Origin: Mesostigma viride
Taxonomy: Eukaryota > Streptophyta > Mesostigmatophyceae > Mesostigmatales > Mesostigmataceae
Direction: 5' to 3'
Assembly (NCBI GenBank): GCA_009746045.1
Contig: RPFO01000392.1
Coordinates: 471,452-535,451 of the forward strand
Length of the DNA: 64,000 nucleotides
The notes beneath the pieces were generated by a model, which was given only the letters and a program-made list of their open reading frames with translations, was not told the DNA's origin and ran no database searches. Positions 1-12,100 of the stretch are shown here, piece after piece (the stretch's first letter is position 1; every line of letters starts with the position of its first letter). The position numbers and the translations under genes were made by a program.

Positions 1-198
1 AAACGCTCACCATTCTCTAGCCCTATATTGTGCCATGGTGACGGCTCATGCATACCTGGCCTAGCACGTGCATAAGCATGGAAACAAAGGACTCAACACT
101 CTCCAGCTCCGATGGGGCCATGCCTGGGCGGCAATGACCCATGCATTTATAGGCAACAAGACTATGGCATACGCTTGAGCATGCACGGAAGTTCTCAC

Positions 199-3100
199 CT
201 TTCTCCAGCTCTTCCTGCGCCATGATGTGGGCGACCATGGGCAGCACAAACGCGACGGTCTTGCCCGACCCTGGCAGAAGGTTGTGCGCATGCACCAGGG
301 ATGTTCGGCAGAGCAGATGCACAGGGCAGACGCCAGCAAAGCAAGCAGCATGTCATATGCCAGCAGCTGCTTTGTAAACATGCAACGCCACCAGCACCAT
401 ATCAGCACGGTCTCAGCACTACATCACAAGTTTGTCAACAGCATATCAGCAGCACATGAGCCGTACCTCCACTTATCAGCATGGCGGTCTACTACAGTAC
501 TCTGGTATGTCAACAGCATATCAGCAGCACATGAGCCGTACTTCCACTTATCAGCATGGCGGTCTACTACAGTACTCTGGTATGTCAACAGCATATCAGC
601 AGCACATGAGCCGTACCTCCACTTATCAGCATGGCGGTCTACTACAGTACTCTGGTATGTCAACAGCATATCAGCAGCACATGAGCCGTACCACCACTTA
701 TCAGCATGGCGGTCTACTACAGTACTCTGGTATGTCAACAGCATATCAGCAGCACATGAGCCGTACCTCCACTTATCAGCATGGCGGTCTACTACAGTAC
801 TCTGATATGTCAACAGCATATCAGCAGCACATGAGCCGTACCTCCACTTATCAGCATGGCGGTCTACTACAGTACTCTGGTATGTCAACAGCATATCAGC
901 AGCACTACCCAGCAGGGCTGAGACCTAAACGGCCGAGGCCGCAGGAAGCGCACGCCTGCATTCACATTTGAAATGCTGCCATCACCTTTCAAGGATGCAA
1001 GCAGGGCCCGATACTAGACGCAATCTGCTGCAGCGTGCCATGTTGCTTCTACTTAAGACGTGTGTGCCTAAGATCCGCATTGATTACAAAACCCACCTTG
1101 GAACGCTCTCTTGGCAAAGCCACGACAAAAGTGGGTTCTTCATTACAGTGCCAATGTAAGCGCACTCCTTCAGGCATCACCGTCCTGGATCCCGGTACCT
1201 TCTACGTGGCCATCTTTGACTGAACCATACTTTACAAGGCGCCCCATGCGCCCAACATGCCAGCATCGATGTGCCAGCTTCAATCACAAGTTCCCAGCAC
1301 GCAGACTCTGGCACCGTGATCGACGATAGCAAAACATATCCACTATCGTGCTACATATGCAAGCTACAACGTGCTAGATGTGCAACCTACAACGTGCTAG
1401 ATGCGCAAGCTGTGACATGCTAGACATGCTAGGTATGACATGGTAGATGTGCAAGCTACGACATGCTACATGTGCAAGCTACAGCATATTGGGCCCCTCC
1501 GCTCCACCTTCCCACCCACCAGTCTTTGCGATGCCGATGCAGTCACGCCCCGACAGCGCGATGGGCAGCACCTGGCACTGTATGCCCGTGGGCCGCGCGT
1601 AGTTCTGCTTGCGCACGCAGGCCATGAGCGGCTCGTCCAGGCCCAGGTGCTCCCACTGGGTGACGGGGCGCGGCACGTCAAACCCACTCACGCGGATGGC
1701 TGCGGGGGGGAGGGGTGACGCACAGGGGGGCATGTTTACGTGTGGGCAGTGTGTGAGAATACAGCTTAGCAGAGGCTCGGGTGAATGCATGCATGGTGAG
1801 TTCAATGACTAGATGCCAAGTAGGACACACACAACACCGATGACAGGAAGCAGAAATACAGTTGCACAAGTTTCGCACGCACCCCACATGAGCGTTGCCA
1901 GGGCGGTGTGGGCGGCAGCAAGGCCAACACTAGTTGTGCTGGTAACCACGCCACTGGTACACAGAAAACAATTGTACATGGAAGGCACGGGAAGTCCCTG
2001 CATACTTCGTTAGCTGATCCATCGATTCTGTTTCCACCAAAAACAACTAATAGGCCACAAGCCGCAGCCTGGAATTGCTTACATATCGACGGAGGCAAAG
2101 AAGGTCAAATTAATGCTAATAAGAATGCTAGCGCTATTAAACTTTATCCCTTCCCCGTTCATCTGTTCATCTGTTGGTGCCAGCGTTAGGTGCATGTGCG
2201 GCCAAACTTGATGCACCCTCAACCACCCCCCTATCACATCCACATGCCACATCAACAGCAAAACAGGAAGTGGCATCTGCGGCCATTTGCACCTAAAGGT
2301 CTTGTCCACAACCAGCTACCACAACAGGCATGCCACTTTCACAAGTACTGCCGTATGATTACATGCATATACACATCTCCTACGCTTTCTCATTTCCCTC
2401 CGCTCCCCTGCCCCCTCGTTTTTTTTGCGTCCCTCTCCATCCATTTGCCCTTCTCTCCCACTCCAGCCCTCTCCCTTAACTTCCCCTCTTCCCCCCTCTG
2501 GCCCTCTCTTTCTATTCTCCTTCCAATTTTCTCCCCTTCCCCTTCCTTTTCCCTTCTACCCCCCCTCTACCCGTCTCCTTCTATTTCCCTCCCCCTCCCC
2601 CCTCCTAACGAATCCCCCACATTGGCCCCTTCCCCCCCTCACCATTCTCCCGGCAAATCGCGGTCACCTCCTCAGGCGTCATCGCGATCACGTCCAGGGA
2701 CTCCTCGTACAGGTCCTTGAAGATCTCGCCGTATGAGACAGACGAGTGGTCCAGGGGGGGGAGCGCCTCAATCTCCTTCTTGCCCGCCGCAGGGACCACC
2801 AGGTTGTCATCCGAGTCGTACCTGGGACGGGGGAAGCACAACATAAATAAACAGCGATAAGCTGATTCTGCTTCACTGCTCATGCATAGCTTTATCATGA
2901 AATAGCTTTACCATGAAATAGCTTTATAATGAAAAAGCTTGATCATCAAATAGCTGTATCATGAAATAGCTTTATCACGAAATAGCTTTATCACGACACA
3001 GCTTTATCATGAAATAGCTTTATCACGAAATAGCTTTATCACGAAATAGCTTTATCACGAAATAGCTTTATCATCAAATAGCTTTATCATGAACCAGCTT

Positions 3101-6100
3101 TATCATGAAATAGCTTTATCACGAAATAGCTAAAACAACCCGCGCTAGTCCAGTGTCTAGCCATCCATCAACGCAGCCCGTGGCAGACATCGCATCCATG
3201 TCAGGGCTTGCCTGCACCACAATTGAACATGCTGGACAGGCACGCCCACATTCAGGCTGGCCCCACCCACATTCAGGCTGGCCAAACCACATTCAGGCTG
3301 GCCACACCCCGACATTTTGGTGGATACTTGACAGGCAAACGACAACAACTGCACACCGTGCACGTTCATGGAGAAACTCGTGACGAGACTCGACACAATG
3401 ACCTGAGACAGCAGCAGCCCTTGTCCTTACACCTTTGCTGTTTACGAGCACACGGGTTGCTTCCTGCTTTACAACAAGCCACATTGCGACATGCAACCCT
3501 CCCAACACCCCTTCAAATTACAACCGGAACAATCTGCGACCTGACCCAATCCCAGTCTCTGCCTTCCCACCCCCAATTTGTGTCAAGATGCGTCTTGTCA
3601 CCTAGACCGACCTATCCTGCCTTGCTTTGTATAGTTTTGTCGTGGCTTGCCTTGTTTTGGCTTTACTAGCCTTCTCTTCAGGTCCTTGACCCCCCAAACC
3701 CCCCTGTCCCACTCACTGGGCTCCTCCCAACAAAGACACGAATAATATCAACTTCCACTCACGGTTCTGCGGCGGCCTACCAAGAAAGGCGCGTGTGTAT
3801 AAATTGTATTAACCACGCCATTTACAAACTAGTCACGGCTGCGTGCCAGCCTCCTCCTTACATAGGAACAGGCTTTAATAGTTCTATTCGTAGTATTATT
3901 ATGGCCCCCCTCACTGCTGCGTGCCGGCCTCGTTACATAGCCACCTGTTTAACTATTGTGTTGACCATGACATGGTGGCCCCACTCACTGCTGCGTGCCG
4001 GCCTCGTTACATAGCCACCTGTTAAACTATTGTGTTGACAGTGACATGGTGGCCCCACTCACTGCTGCGTGCCGGCCTCGTTACATAGCCACCTGTTAAA
4101 CTATTGTGTTGACAATGACATGGTGGCCCCACTCACTGCTGTGTGCCGGCCTCCTTGGCAGCGTTGGCGGCATCCACCGCGCGTGCAGTCGCGTACACCT
4201 CCTCGTCCGAGTCACCATCTCCCGTGAACAGGGGCCCCTGGCCCACAGGCAGCCCAGCCGCCGCGCGCGCCGCCATGTAGCTCTCCATCGGGTCCTCCTC
4301 TTCTTGGTCGTTGGGCAGGGGCTGGCAGGGGCAAGGGGCAAGGGACAAGGGAAGGGACAAGGGAAGGGACAAGAAACAAGGGGCAAGGGACAAGGGCAAG
4401 GAAAATCATGGGGTCAAAAGATGGGGCCAATGGGCGGGGTAGTAGGGTCGGACCAAAGGGGGGCCCATACGGGGGCCAAAGAGTGGGGCCAACAGGTGTA
4501 GACTACTCCATGCGTGACAGTGCCGAGATAGCAATGCATGTTTGGCAGACGTGCATGGTTAACACATAGGCATGTTTGGCACATAGGCTGTGTGCATGTG
4601 CCCACGTTTTCAATTCTAAAAAATGCTTCCTGGCACACATGCTGAGCATCGGTGCACCAACAAAGGTTTTGCCGACATCAACAGGCTGGTCAAAGCAAAC
4701 AGCGCCAAACACTGTGCTGGTCTAGGGGTTGGGTTCTGACCACACAGCATGATGTGCTGGCGCACGTGCCCACCTTATTGGCCTCCTTCTTCTTGGGTGC
4801 CTTCTTCACCTCCGTCTCAATACCAGCCATGAACGCGTCCAGGGGGTCCTCCTCCTCCTCCGCATGGTTGTCTGAGGGCGCGTTAGGGGCCTTTCCCTGC
4901 GCACGCCGCGCCACATCACGTGGAGCACATGTAAAGGACGAGGCGCATCAGTGACAGGCAGGATAAAGAGACCAATTGTCATGTCCTTCCTGAAAATCAC
5001 AAGCTTGTCACAAAGGAAAAACAAGTTATACAAAAAGCCATTTTCTTCTTGTCGATGGCTTCAACTTTTTCCTAATCCGCCTTGCGGAGCCGTAGTTTTT
5101 GTTGACGCCCTCTGGTTAGTGGCCTGTTGCTAGTGACCTCTTGCCCATGATGCTTGCTCGAACCGATACTTGCCTGACGCATGGAGTAAAAGTCTTACCA
5201 GACCATGTTGCAAGCGCTAACCACCGCCAAAACAGATGCAAATGCAAGATTCGTGATCTTGATGGACCTTGAAGTTGCCGGTCCTACTAAGTTATGACTA
5301 GCGAAATGTCCAACCATGGAACGAGCCCATTGTAACAATTGGCATTACATAGTCTGTTTGTAATAATTCCATGAACAAACGCACCAACTACCACATGCCA
5401 AGAGGCTGGATGTGTTGGGAGTCAATGGTGCAGTAGAAAACATTGAAGCTTCTTCAGGCAATTCATGGGCGTCGAAGGACCAACGTCCGAAAATCGACGG
5501 CAGAATGGAAAAAAGGGAAGCGAACATTGTCGATACCTTTATTCCCGCACACCACCTGTAGGCTTGCTGGCAGCGCAGGTGTTGTGCCCGTCGCCAAACC
5601 AAGGCCTGCGCCTGCCATGCTAATTCTCGTGGCCGCCCATGCCGTGTTCTCATGGCACCCCAACACAACGTAGCTTGTCACAGCCACCTTGCACACCCTG
5701 GCCATGCTTGCAGGCATAAACCCTTAAGTGAGCGGTGCTGTGAACAGCTAACACGGCTGAATTCGCTCACAGCTACTGCCATCATCGGTCTATACACATA
5801 TTGGCCGTGCATGAAATCCCAATTGGCAGCCACAAACCCAAGAGGAAACCCCTTATGCAGCAGCTGGAAAGTGGGCGTTAGTGACGGCAGCAGCGCATGA
5901 ACAGCAGTCAACCATCTGCAAAAGAATATTCAGATATCCGTACGGCTGGCCCGCCTAAAGGGTTCCTATTTATTGACGGGCCCTTTCCACCTACCCACAG
6001 GTCGAAAGATTAGTAACCGGTAAGACTTGCTTGACTGTTGTCCACGTTGTGACTTGAGCATGCCAGGAAATGCAAAATCATTCTCGGAAATTCGACACCA

Positions 6101-6398
6101 TCGTGAGAAAACGTGCAGCTGGCCAGTGTGCCTAGTATGCCTCAAAGAAAATCCCCGCTTAAAACTTCCACTTTTGGTTCGAGATTCGTAAAATATAAAA
6201 AAGGCGTACTTGCCAGCCCCAGCTCACCTTGTCGTCATCGCTCGCATATGCAGGCCCCGCGTTCTCATCTTCGTCGTCGCTCCTTCCAGGAGATGGCATG
6301 TACATCTGCTTCTTCGGCGGCGGAGGGGCAACCATGTTGTATTTTTCCTTCTCCGGCAGAGAAAAGCCTCCATATCCAAACTCCTTCCTCTTAGACAT
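199..6398 (-). CDS. DEAD-box RNA helicase, RH24/DDX42 type (5' part, partial)
   Basis: Six exons on the minus strand: 6398-6228, 4896-4774, 4321-4137, 2821-2643, 1699-1520 and 270-199, about 303 codons, all GT-AG and in phase. The ATG at 6398 starts MSKRKEFGYGGFSL. The acidic linkers (EEEEDPLDAFMAGI, EEEDPMESYMAAR, DSDEEVYATARAVDA, YDSDDN, LDHSSVSY) appear in the order known for plant RH24 and animal DDX42. Then come IRVSGFDVPRPV, the Q motif (RPTGIQCQ) and the Walker A motif AKTGSGKT, which is split by the 1519-271 intron. DEAD, SAT and the C-terminal RecA lobe lie beyond the left edge; 1-198 is intron. The family consists of ATP-dependent RNA helicases linked to spliceosome assembly. Nothing is broken in the visible part. 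Family assignment is firm; the RH24/DDX42 subfamily rests on the linker motifs. Confidence 0.92.
436..905. repeat. 75-bp tandem minisatellite in helicase intron
   Basis: Six nearly identical 75-bp units start at 436, 511, 586, 661, 736 and 811, with a partial seventh from 886. Units differ by single bases. The array lies in the intron that splits the Walker A motif. Because 75 is a multiple of three, the array stays open in several frames on both strands, which produces spurious long ORFs. Confidence 0.95.
2886..3130. repeat. 16-bp AT-rich tandem repeat in helicase intron
   Basis: About fifteen imperfect copies of a 16-bp unit (approximately ATAGCTTTATCATGAA, with ATCACGAA variants) lie in intron 3. 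A short 20-bp repeat containing ACATTCAGGCTGGCC follows in the same intron at about 3249-3305. Confidence 0.9.
3836..4145. repeat. 74-bp tandem repeat that includes a copy of the exon 3 splice donor
   Basis: Units are spaced 74 bp apart (anchor CATGGTGGCC at 3971, 4045 and 4119), with two more diverged units to the left. The last unit overlaps the end of helicase exon 3, whose minus-strand donor is CAGCA|GTGAGTGG at 4137/4136. Each upstream copy carries the same donor-like sequence, so the intron holds several duplicate 5' splice sites. Confidence 0.9.
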
Positions 6399-9193
6399 CG
6401 TCCCTACTTAAGTAACTATGCCCGCACTTTCGACGCCTTTCGACAGAATACTTATCACGTAGCACTCGTAAGGATTCAAAGAAACATCATCAGTTTCGGA
6501 GACCCCTCCAAACTGCAAGGGTGTAGTGGTGCACGGCTTGGCGTGCTCGCCATGTTCGATAGCTTAAACAGGTCTGGCGGGAGTGCTACACTAAAGGTAT
6601 CCAATTGGTACCGGAAATGGACTGGTCATGCTCAGTGCTCGCTTATCAATCATCGGCTGCATCCAGCATCATCAATCAAGGCTCAAGCACGTAAATTATG
6701 CTGGCCCAAAGAAATATGCCGGCCGGGGTACCAAATGGCATAATCATGCATAATACCATGCAGTCCATTATGTATGTACCGGTATGTACTATGTACTGTA
6801 CCTTCCGCAACCATAATATGTAATACCAGGTGTAATACTGCCAACTTTCTCAATGCCTTCCGCAGTTTGTCCGGCGCAGCGCTATGTTTGTCTACAGTCA
6901 TTCCCGCGTTAAGTTACGATCGCCGCGAAAGTCTGGACGTCGTAACTTCACGCACGCAGGAACGTAACTTAACGCGGGTAGGTAACTTAAGTGGTAGCTG
7001 GCTGTCCGCGACACTCCCGGAGCTAGTGTATACAGGGGGGGGGGGGTAGCCCCCCCCCCCCCCCCACCCCCAAAACTGGGGGGCGGGGGGTAAGGGGGCG
7101 GCCCCCCCCCCCCCCCCCCCCAAGAAAATGGGGGGGGGGGGGTTAGGGGGTTTTGGATGCAGACCCCCCCCCCCCCTCCCTGAAATATAAATATTTTCCG
7201 GGTAAATGGGTATTTTTTATTAACCAATAGGAATATCGGTAGGTTAAGAGGTACCACGTATCGACCAGCTGGTTACCCACTGAGGGTAGTGTGATAGGTG
7301 AAAGGTTTAGAAAGGAGCATTATGTGACCAGGGGAGCCAAGTGACGCGCGTAAGGTCACCGTGAGGAATGCAAGTAAACACCCTGTTGCGTCCCAGGTTT
7401 AAATATTACTCCTTTCCCCTCCCCTAAACCCTTCTTCCCTTCATTTGCAGCAACTCAATACGACTCAGTCCAGTCTCTCTTTGTGCCCCTACGTGGCATT
7501 TTCGCTTAGTATTCCTTACTTCTCAGAGGCCGCTCCCCCCCCCCGCGCCACTTCCCCTGCGCTTTGCCACCGGAACTACCCGCGCCCCACCGGAACTACC
7601 CGCGCCCAAGCAGAGAGTTGTTTTTTAATACACTTAAGGAGACTCAGGTCCACTGACTCAGGTCCACTGACTGGCTTCCCTGGTCTAACAACGCGCCCTA
7701 TTAGCCTTTCACCTGTCACCTCCACACGTGTGTGTGCCCACCTTTAATTAGGATTCGCTGATACTCATTCACCTCTCACCTCTTTCAGTGGTCCATAATT
7801 GGCTAATAAAAATATACCCATTTCCCCGAAAATACACCTATTTGATCAGGCACTCCGCAAAGGTGAAAACCATTTGCGTTCAGTACCGGGCCGCGGAAAA
7901 CGCGGAAAAACGCGATCTGCAAATGAATCCGACCGGAATCGAACTGGGGACCTCTCGCACCAATTTTGCTGATGACTATAGGACGGACGTCTCCGGTTAC
8001 CATGGCATCGCCTATACACCTATTGGCTATATTTGGAATAAACGTACACCTATTTACCTGGAAAATACACTTAAGGATATATAAATGTTTTGGGGGCCGA
8101 CCCCCCCCCCCCCCCCACCCCAAAACTGGGGGGGGGGGGTCGGGGGTCAAGACCCCCCCCACCCCCCCACCCCAGAAAATGCCCCCCCGGGGGGTGGTAT
8201 ACACTAGCTCCGGGAGTGTCGCGGACAGCCAGGTAGAACTGGGCTAGCAGCCCACCCCCGCCTCCTCTGACGGATTTTTATACATCCACATTTGTACGGC
8301 ATCGACAGCTCTCGTCAAGCCCGATCCAGCTGCAGCATCGAAGTCCATTATTCCGGCCAGATACTTACGGAAAGGTGGGCGCTGAGGTTTACGCCGCCAA
8401 AATCTTGGTGTCGTAACTTAACGCGGGAATGACTGTACTTTCCCCCCAAAAGGCGTTGTACGGAAGCCACGGCGGACACCATCGAGTGTCCACGTGTTGC
8501 CAGGCTTACAGTCCAGTTCCGTACGCTTGCCAAGGCGTGGGAAAAAATACTGAACAGAACATGAACGCTTGTCAGGGTTGAGCCAGCGTCAGACCCTGTT
8601 CAAGTTCAGGAGCCAATGGGATTGGGTATTCAGCGAAAATCAGGGACCCTTTAGACTTCACGAACTATCTGGGTCTTGTTCTGGATGGGCAGACCACTCA
8701 ACTCAACCGTTTCACAGGTTGGTTCACCGTCAACCAGCAACGTCACGTCAAAAGATCTCGACAAAATATCCGGAAAGCGCAGATACTGCAGCATCACTGT
8801 CAGGGCCTGATCCCAACGAAATCATGCCAGCAAGCTCCAGGGATTTGGGGAGTTTCGACCGTCCCAGAGTGGAATCGGCAGTGGCTCAATACTTCCGACG
8901 CACTTTTCGGCCACAACACCCAGGAACCGTCCGCCGGTTGATAGGCCCAATACTCGTGGATGCTACTGAAATATCAAGCCTCTCCCGCGTCTCGCGTCCT
9001 ACCCCTACACGTGGGTTCCCTCCAAAGAACATAGGCTCGGCACAGTCGACCCGTACCTGCGGAATGGCGGCGGATGACTCGGTGACACGCTGCTTCGCGC
9101 GCTTTGGCCTGGTGAAGGTGTAAAACCATTGATAGGAATCCCCCATAGCTCAGCGTAGGACGTAGTGAAGGCCGCACGTAGGACGAATAAAGA
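6399..9193. promoter_or_regulatory. divergent intergenic region, helicase / GIP1-like
   Basis: This 2.8-kb gap separates the start codons of the minus-strand helicase and the plus-strand GIP1-like gene, so it must hold both promoters. The middle (6893-8437) is a foldback element, leaving about 500 bp beside the helicase and about 750 bp beside the GIP1-like gene. I see no convincing TATA box. The open frame at 8569-9123 starts at TTG and has no recognisable domain, so it is not called. Confidence 0.5.
6893..8437. mobile_element. foldback element with nested inverted repeats
   Basis: Outer arms 6893-6919 and 8411-8437 are perfect 27-bp inverted repeats containing GTAACTTAACGCGGG. Inner arms 6998-7033 and 8197-8232 are perfect 36-bp inverted repeats. 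A third, imperfect pair lies at 7193-7229 and 7798-7833. The 15-bp core is also repeated in the opposite sense at 6964-6978, so the left arm can itself fold. Long G and C runs adjoin the inner arms (about 7034-7175 and 8101-8190). There is no transposase ORF. This looks like a non-autonomous foldback or MITE-like element. No clear target-site duplication was found, so the exact ends are uncertain. Confidence 0.65.
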
Positions 9194-12100
9194 ATGAGCC
9201 GCACACGATCGGCAGCAGCCCCGCGGCCTGGGCATGATACAGCGCCGGATCCTGGTGTTCCTCGTGCGGTTTCCATTCCCGCCATCGCAAAGAAGCACGT
9301 GGAACAAATCAAGCAGATCGTGGTTGGTGCCACCGAGGAGGAAATTTATGTAGAATACAAAGCGTGCAACTGTGACGTAACCGAAACCATCGACCGGCTT
9401 ACAAAGAGTAAGTGTGATTTTTTGGCTCGACGGTGCATCAGTTGCTGCTGTGCACTCTGAATGCATTCTGGCGATAACCGGCCGCTGACTGAGGGATGGC
9501 ATTTATCTTACTTATGTGATGTGCAGATCCGTTTGAGGAGGTTAAGGGAAAGAAGAAGAAGCATAAGGAGGTAAATCTTATGTAACTCTTGTTTTTTTTT
9601 TGTTGCCGTCATGTTTCTTTGTGTTATTCCGTTTTATGGCGACATTTTCTTTGTGACAGTTCGCTGATACATGATTCTGCGCTGATCCCTATCTCACTCA
9701 ACCGCAGGAGGTCAAGAAGCCCCAGGAGCAGTCGTTTGGCAGCGGCGCTCCATATGGGGCTAATTATGGCACGGGTTCCACGTACGGTGCACCACATAGC
9801 TCTTCAGACTCGAAAGCTACTCGACCGAGTTCCGGCGGTGGTTTTAGGGGAGGTCGCGGAGGTGGCCGGTGGGGTGGACGAGCAGGTAACGCTTGCTTTC
9901 GTTTTCCATGCACTGAGGTTGGTTTGATTTTCCGCCGATGTCGATTATGTTAGCAGTTTAAGCATGTGCTGCAGCTTGCTCACGCTCGCCTTTTTCCCGT
10001 CTTGCTGTTCTGTGCGTTACCTTTGGCTTATCCGGCCAGATGCTCAAGGAAGGGGCAGCGGAGGTGCTCAGCAGCAGGTTCCTGCGTTTGGTGGCCATCC
10101 TGCTAGGGAAAACGGGATCCATCCACGGTCTGCAGGCAGTGGGGCCCCTGCCAGCTCGGCTGGCACATGGGGCCAGGCAGCCAAGGGACCAGGAGCGGAA
10201 GCCAGGCCAGTTGCGCAGACGGGCGCTGGGCAAGGGTAAGTGTTTGTGCTGGCATCTCCTGCATGTTCATAATTGGTGAACATGGCATTCACTCACGTGC
10301 GCCATACATGTGTGGTCAAGCGGAAAACAGGGGCTTGTTTCTGCAGTGTTCCGTGCATGTAGTCACATCCCATTTTTCTATCGGGAACTGCCATGCAAGG
10401 TTGGGCCCCCTGCAGGGGCCTCATTTTCCACCCATGCAAGTTAACTTTTTCCCAGTCCGTTATTCCACGAAGTTTCTACTCACTTTGAAACCGCGTGCAC
10501 ACGTGGACCACGTACGTGTCACCTGTCTGCCCTTGGTTCCTTCACCCTCGCCCCCACCTGCCCCTGGTTTCCTCCGCCCTGCCCCCTCTCCGCCCTTGGC
10601 ATCCTCCCCCCATCACGTCATCCTCTGCAGCGTATCGGCACCTGCCGTGGGCTCGGCCGGCGGCGACTCCCGAGGGACTCTATTCTCCCGTGCATCCCCC
10701 GCGACCAGCGGAGGGTGGGGCGACAGCGGCGCCGCTGCCAGCTCATCCTCCACAGTGCCCTCCACGTCGACAGGTGGCGGTGTGCCAGTGGCCAGCGGTT
10801 GGGGCTCCGCGGCGGGCCACCGTTCCGCAGTCGATGTGGTCAAGTCCGGCGGCCTCCACCAGCAGCAGGCGGCACAGCAGCAGGCGCAGCAGGCGCAGGC
10901 CCATGCCCAGCCCGACGTCACCCCGGCCTCGTCGGGTTACGAGTCCGGCTCCTCCTCGGGGCCCAACGGCGGCTTCTCGTCCCAGTCAGACGCGTTGCTC
11001 CGGAACGCAGCGGCGCCAGGGTCCCGGCCGTCCAGCGCGGCCCCCGGGCGCGCCCCTGCGGCGGTGGGGTCCCAGATCGGCGCGCAGGCTGCGGCGGGCG
11101 GTGCCAAGGACACCTCGGCCGGTGCGGGCGACCGCGTGGGTGGCGCGGGGGCCATGATGGGGGGGATGTCCAGCATGGGCCTGGGCGCCGCGCAGTCGTC
11201 GGCGGGCGCTGAGGCAGGGTCCCAGGGGGAAGCGGACGCAGGGTCGCTGTCCATGTCGCACCAGATGGGTGTCCGGGGTGGCGCCACTGGCTGGGGGGGG
11301 ACGGATTCCGCATACGATGCGACCTCTGTGTCCAAGGGTACGTGGTTCCTGAGGATGAGGGGAAAGTGAATGAACTAATGAGTGCGGGGTTGTGCATGGG
11401 GATGCACGCCGGTTGGTTGGTTTTCTTGTTAGGGCGGCCCGCGCATTGGAATGCTGCCCTGCTCGCGTGGTGGTGGTTGCAAGGCCGTGAACAAACGCTT
11501 GTAGGCTGTGCTCACTGGAGTGGAGAAAGGGCACGGTTCAACAGGGTGTCAATACCTTGTGATCAGCGGTTGATTAGCACCACAAACAGTACTCTAGCAC
11601 ATATTCTTTTGCCCGTTCAGGCACGGGTCAGTGGGCGACACTTAATGAGTGGTGGCCTCTGGTTCCCGTCTGTGTGGCCTATTGGTTCCCATCATTCAAT
11701 GCTGATGCACAATGCCTGCATGGAAGGGAGGGAGGGTTGCACGGGCGCGCTGGGCTCTATGCGGGGTAGGCCATACAGCTGTTCTGTGGCTGCAGACTTC
11801 AGTCAGCCTGCTTGATCCCTGGCAGGTTGCAGCGATGGTGGACATGTGGGCATGCATGCCAGCAATTCCCGTTCAACCCAGTTTTACTTGTGTATTTCTG
11901 CCTGCAAAACCATCCTGATCATCATGGCACCGAGTCGCAAGTAATCCGGTACGGGGCGTAACCATGTGCGACGAGTTGCATGATGGTGGCCACCTGCCTC
12001 ACACTCACTTCATCAATGTGGTCCCTTCCCAGTGCGGCACTCGGGCCGTTGTAGTGTATATGCCTTGGGCCTGTTCGTGGGTTTCCCATGAAGGGAACGA

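Noticed and set aside
436-905. CRISPR-like array (also considered for the 28-bp and 34-bp arrays)
   Set aside because: The units are direct tandem repeats without unique spacers and the DNA is a eukaryotic nuclear genome.
227-971. Repeat-protein-like ORFs on both strands
   Set aside because: The 75-bp minisatellite is a multiple of three, so it keeps frames open. It sits in a helicase intron and shows no codon bias.
8569-9123. 184-codon plus ORF before the GIP1-like gene
   Set aside because: It starts at TTG, has no recognisable domain, and lies where a promoter is expected.
10495-11534. Overlapping Arg/Pro-rich ORFs on both strands
   Set aside because: They are shadow frames of GIP1-like exon 5, which is the frame in phase with its splice sites.
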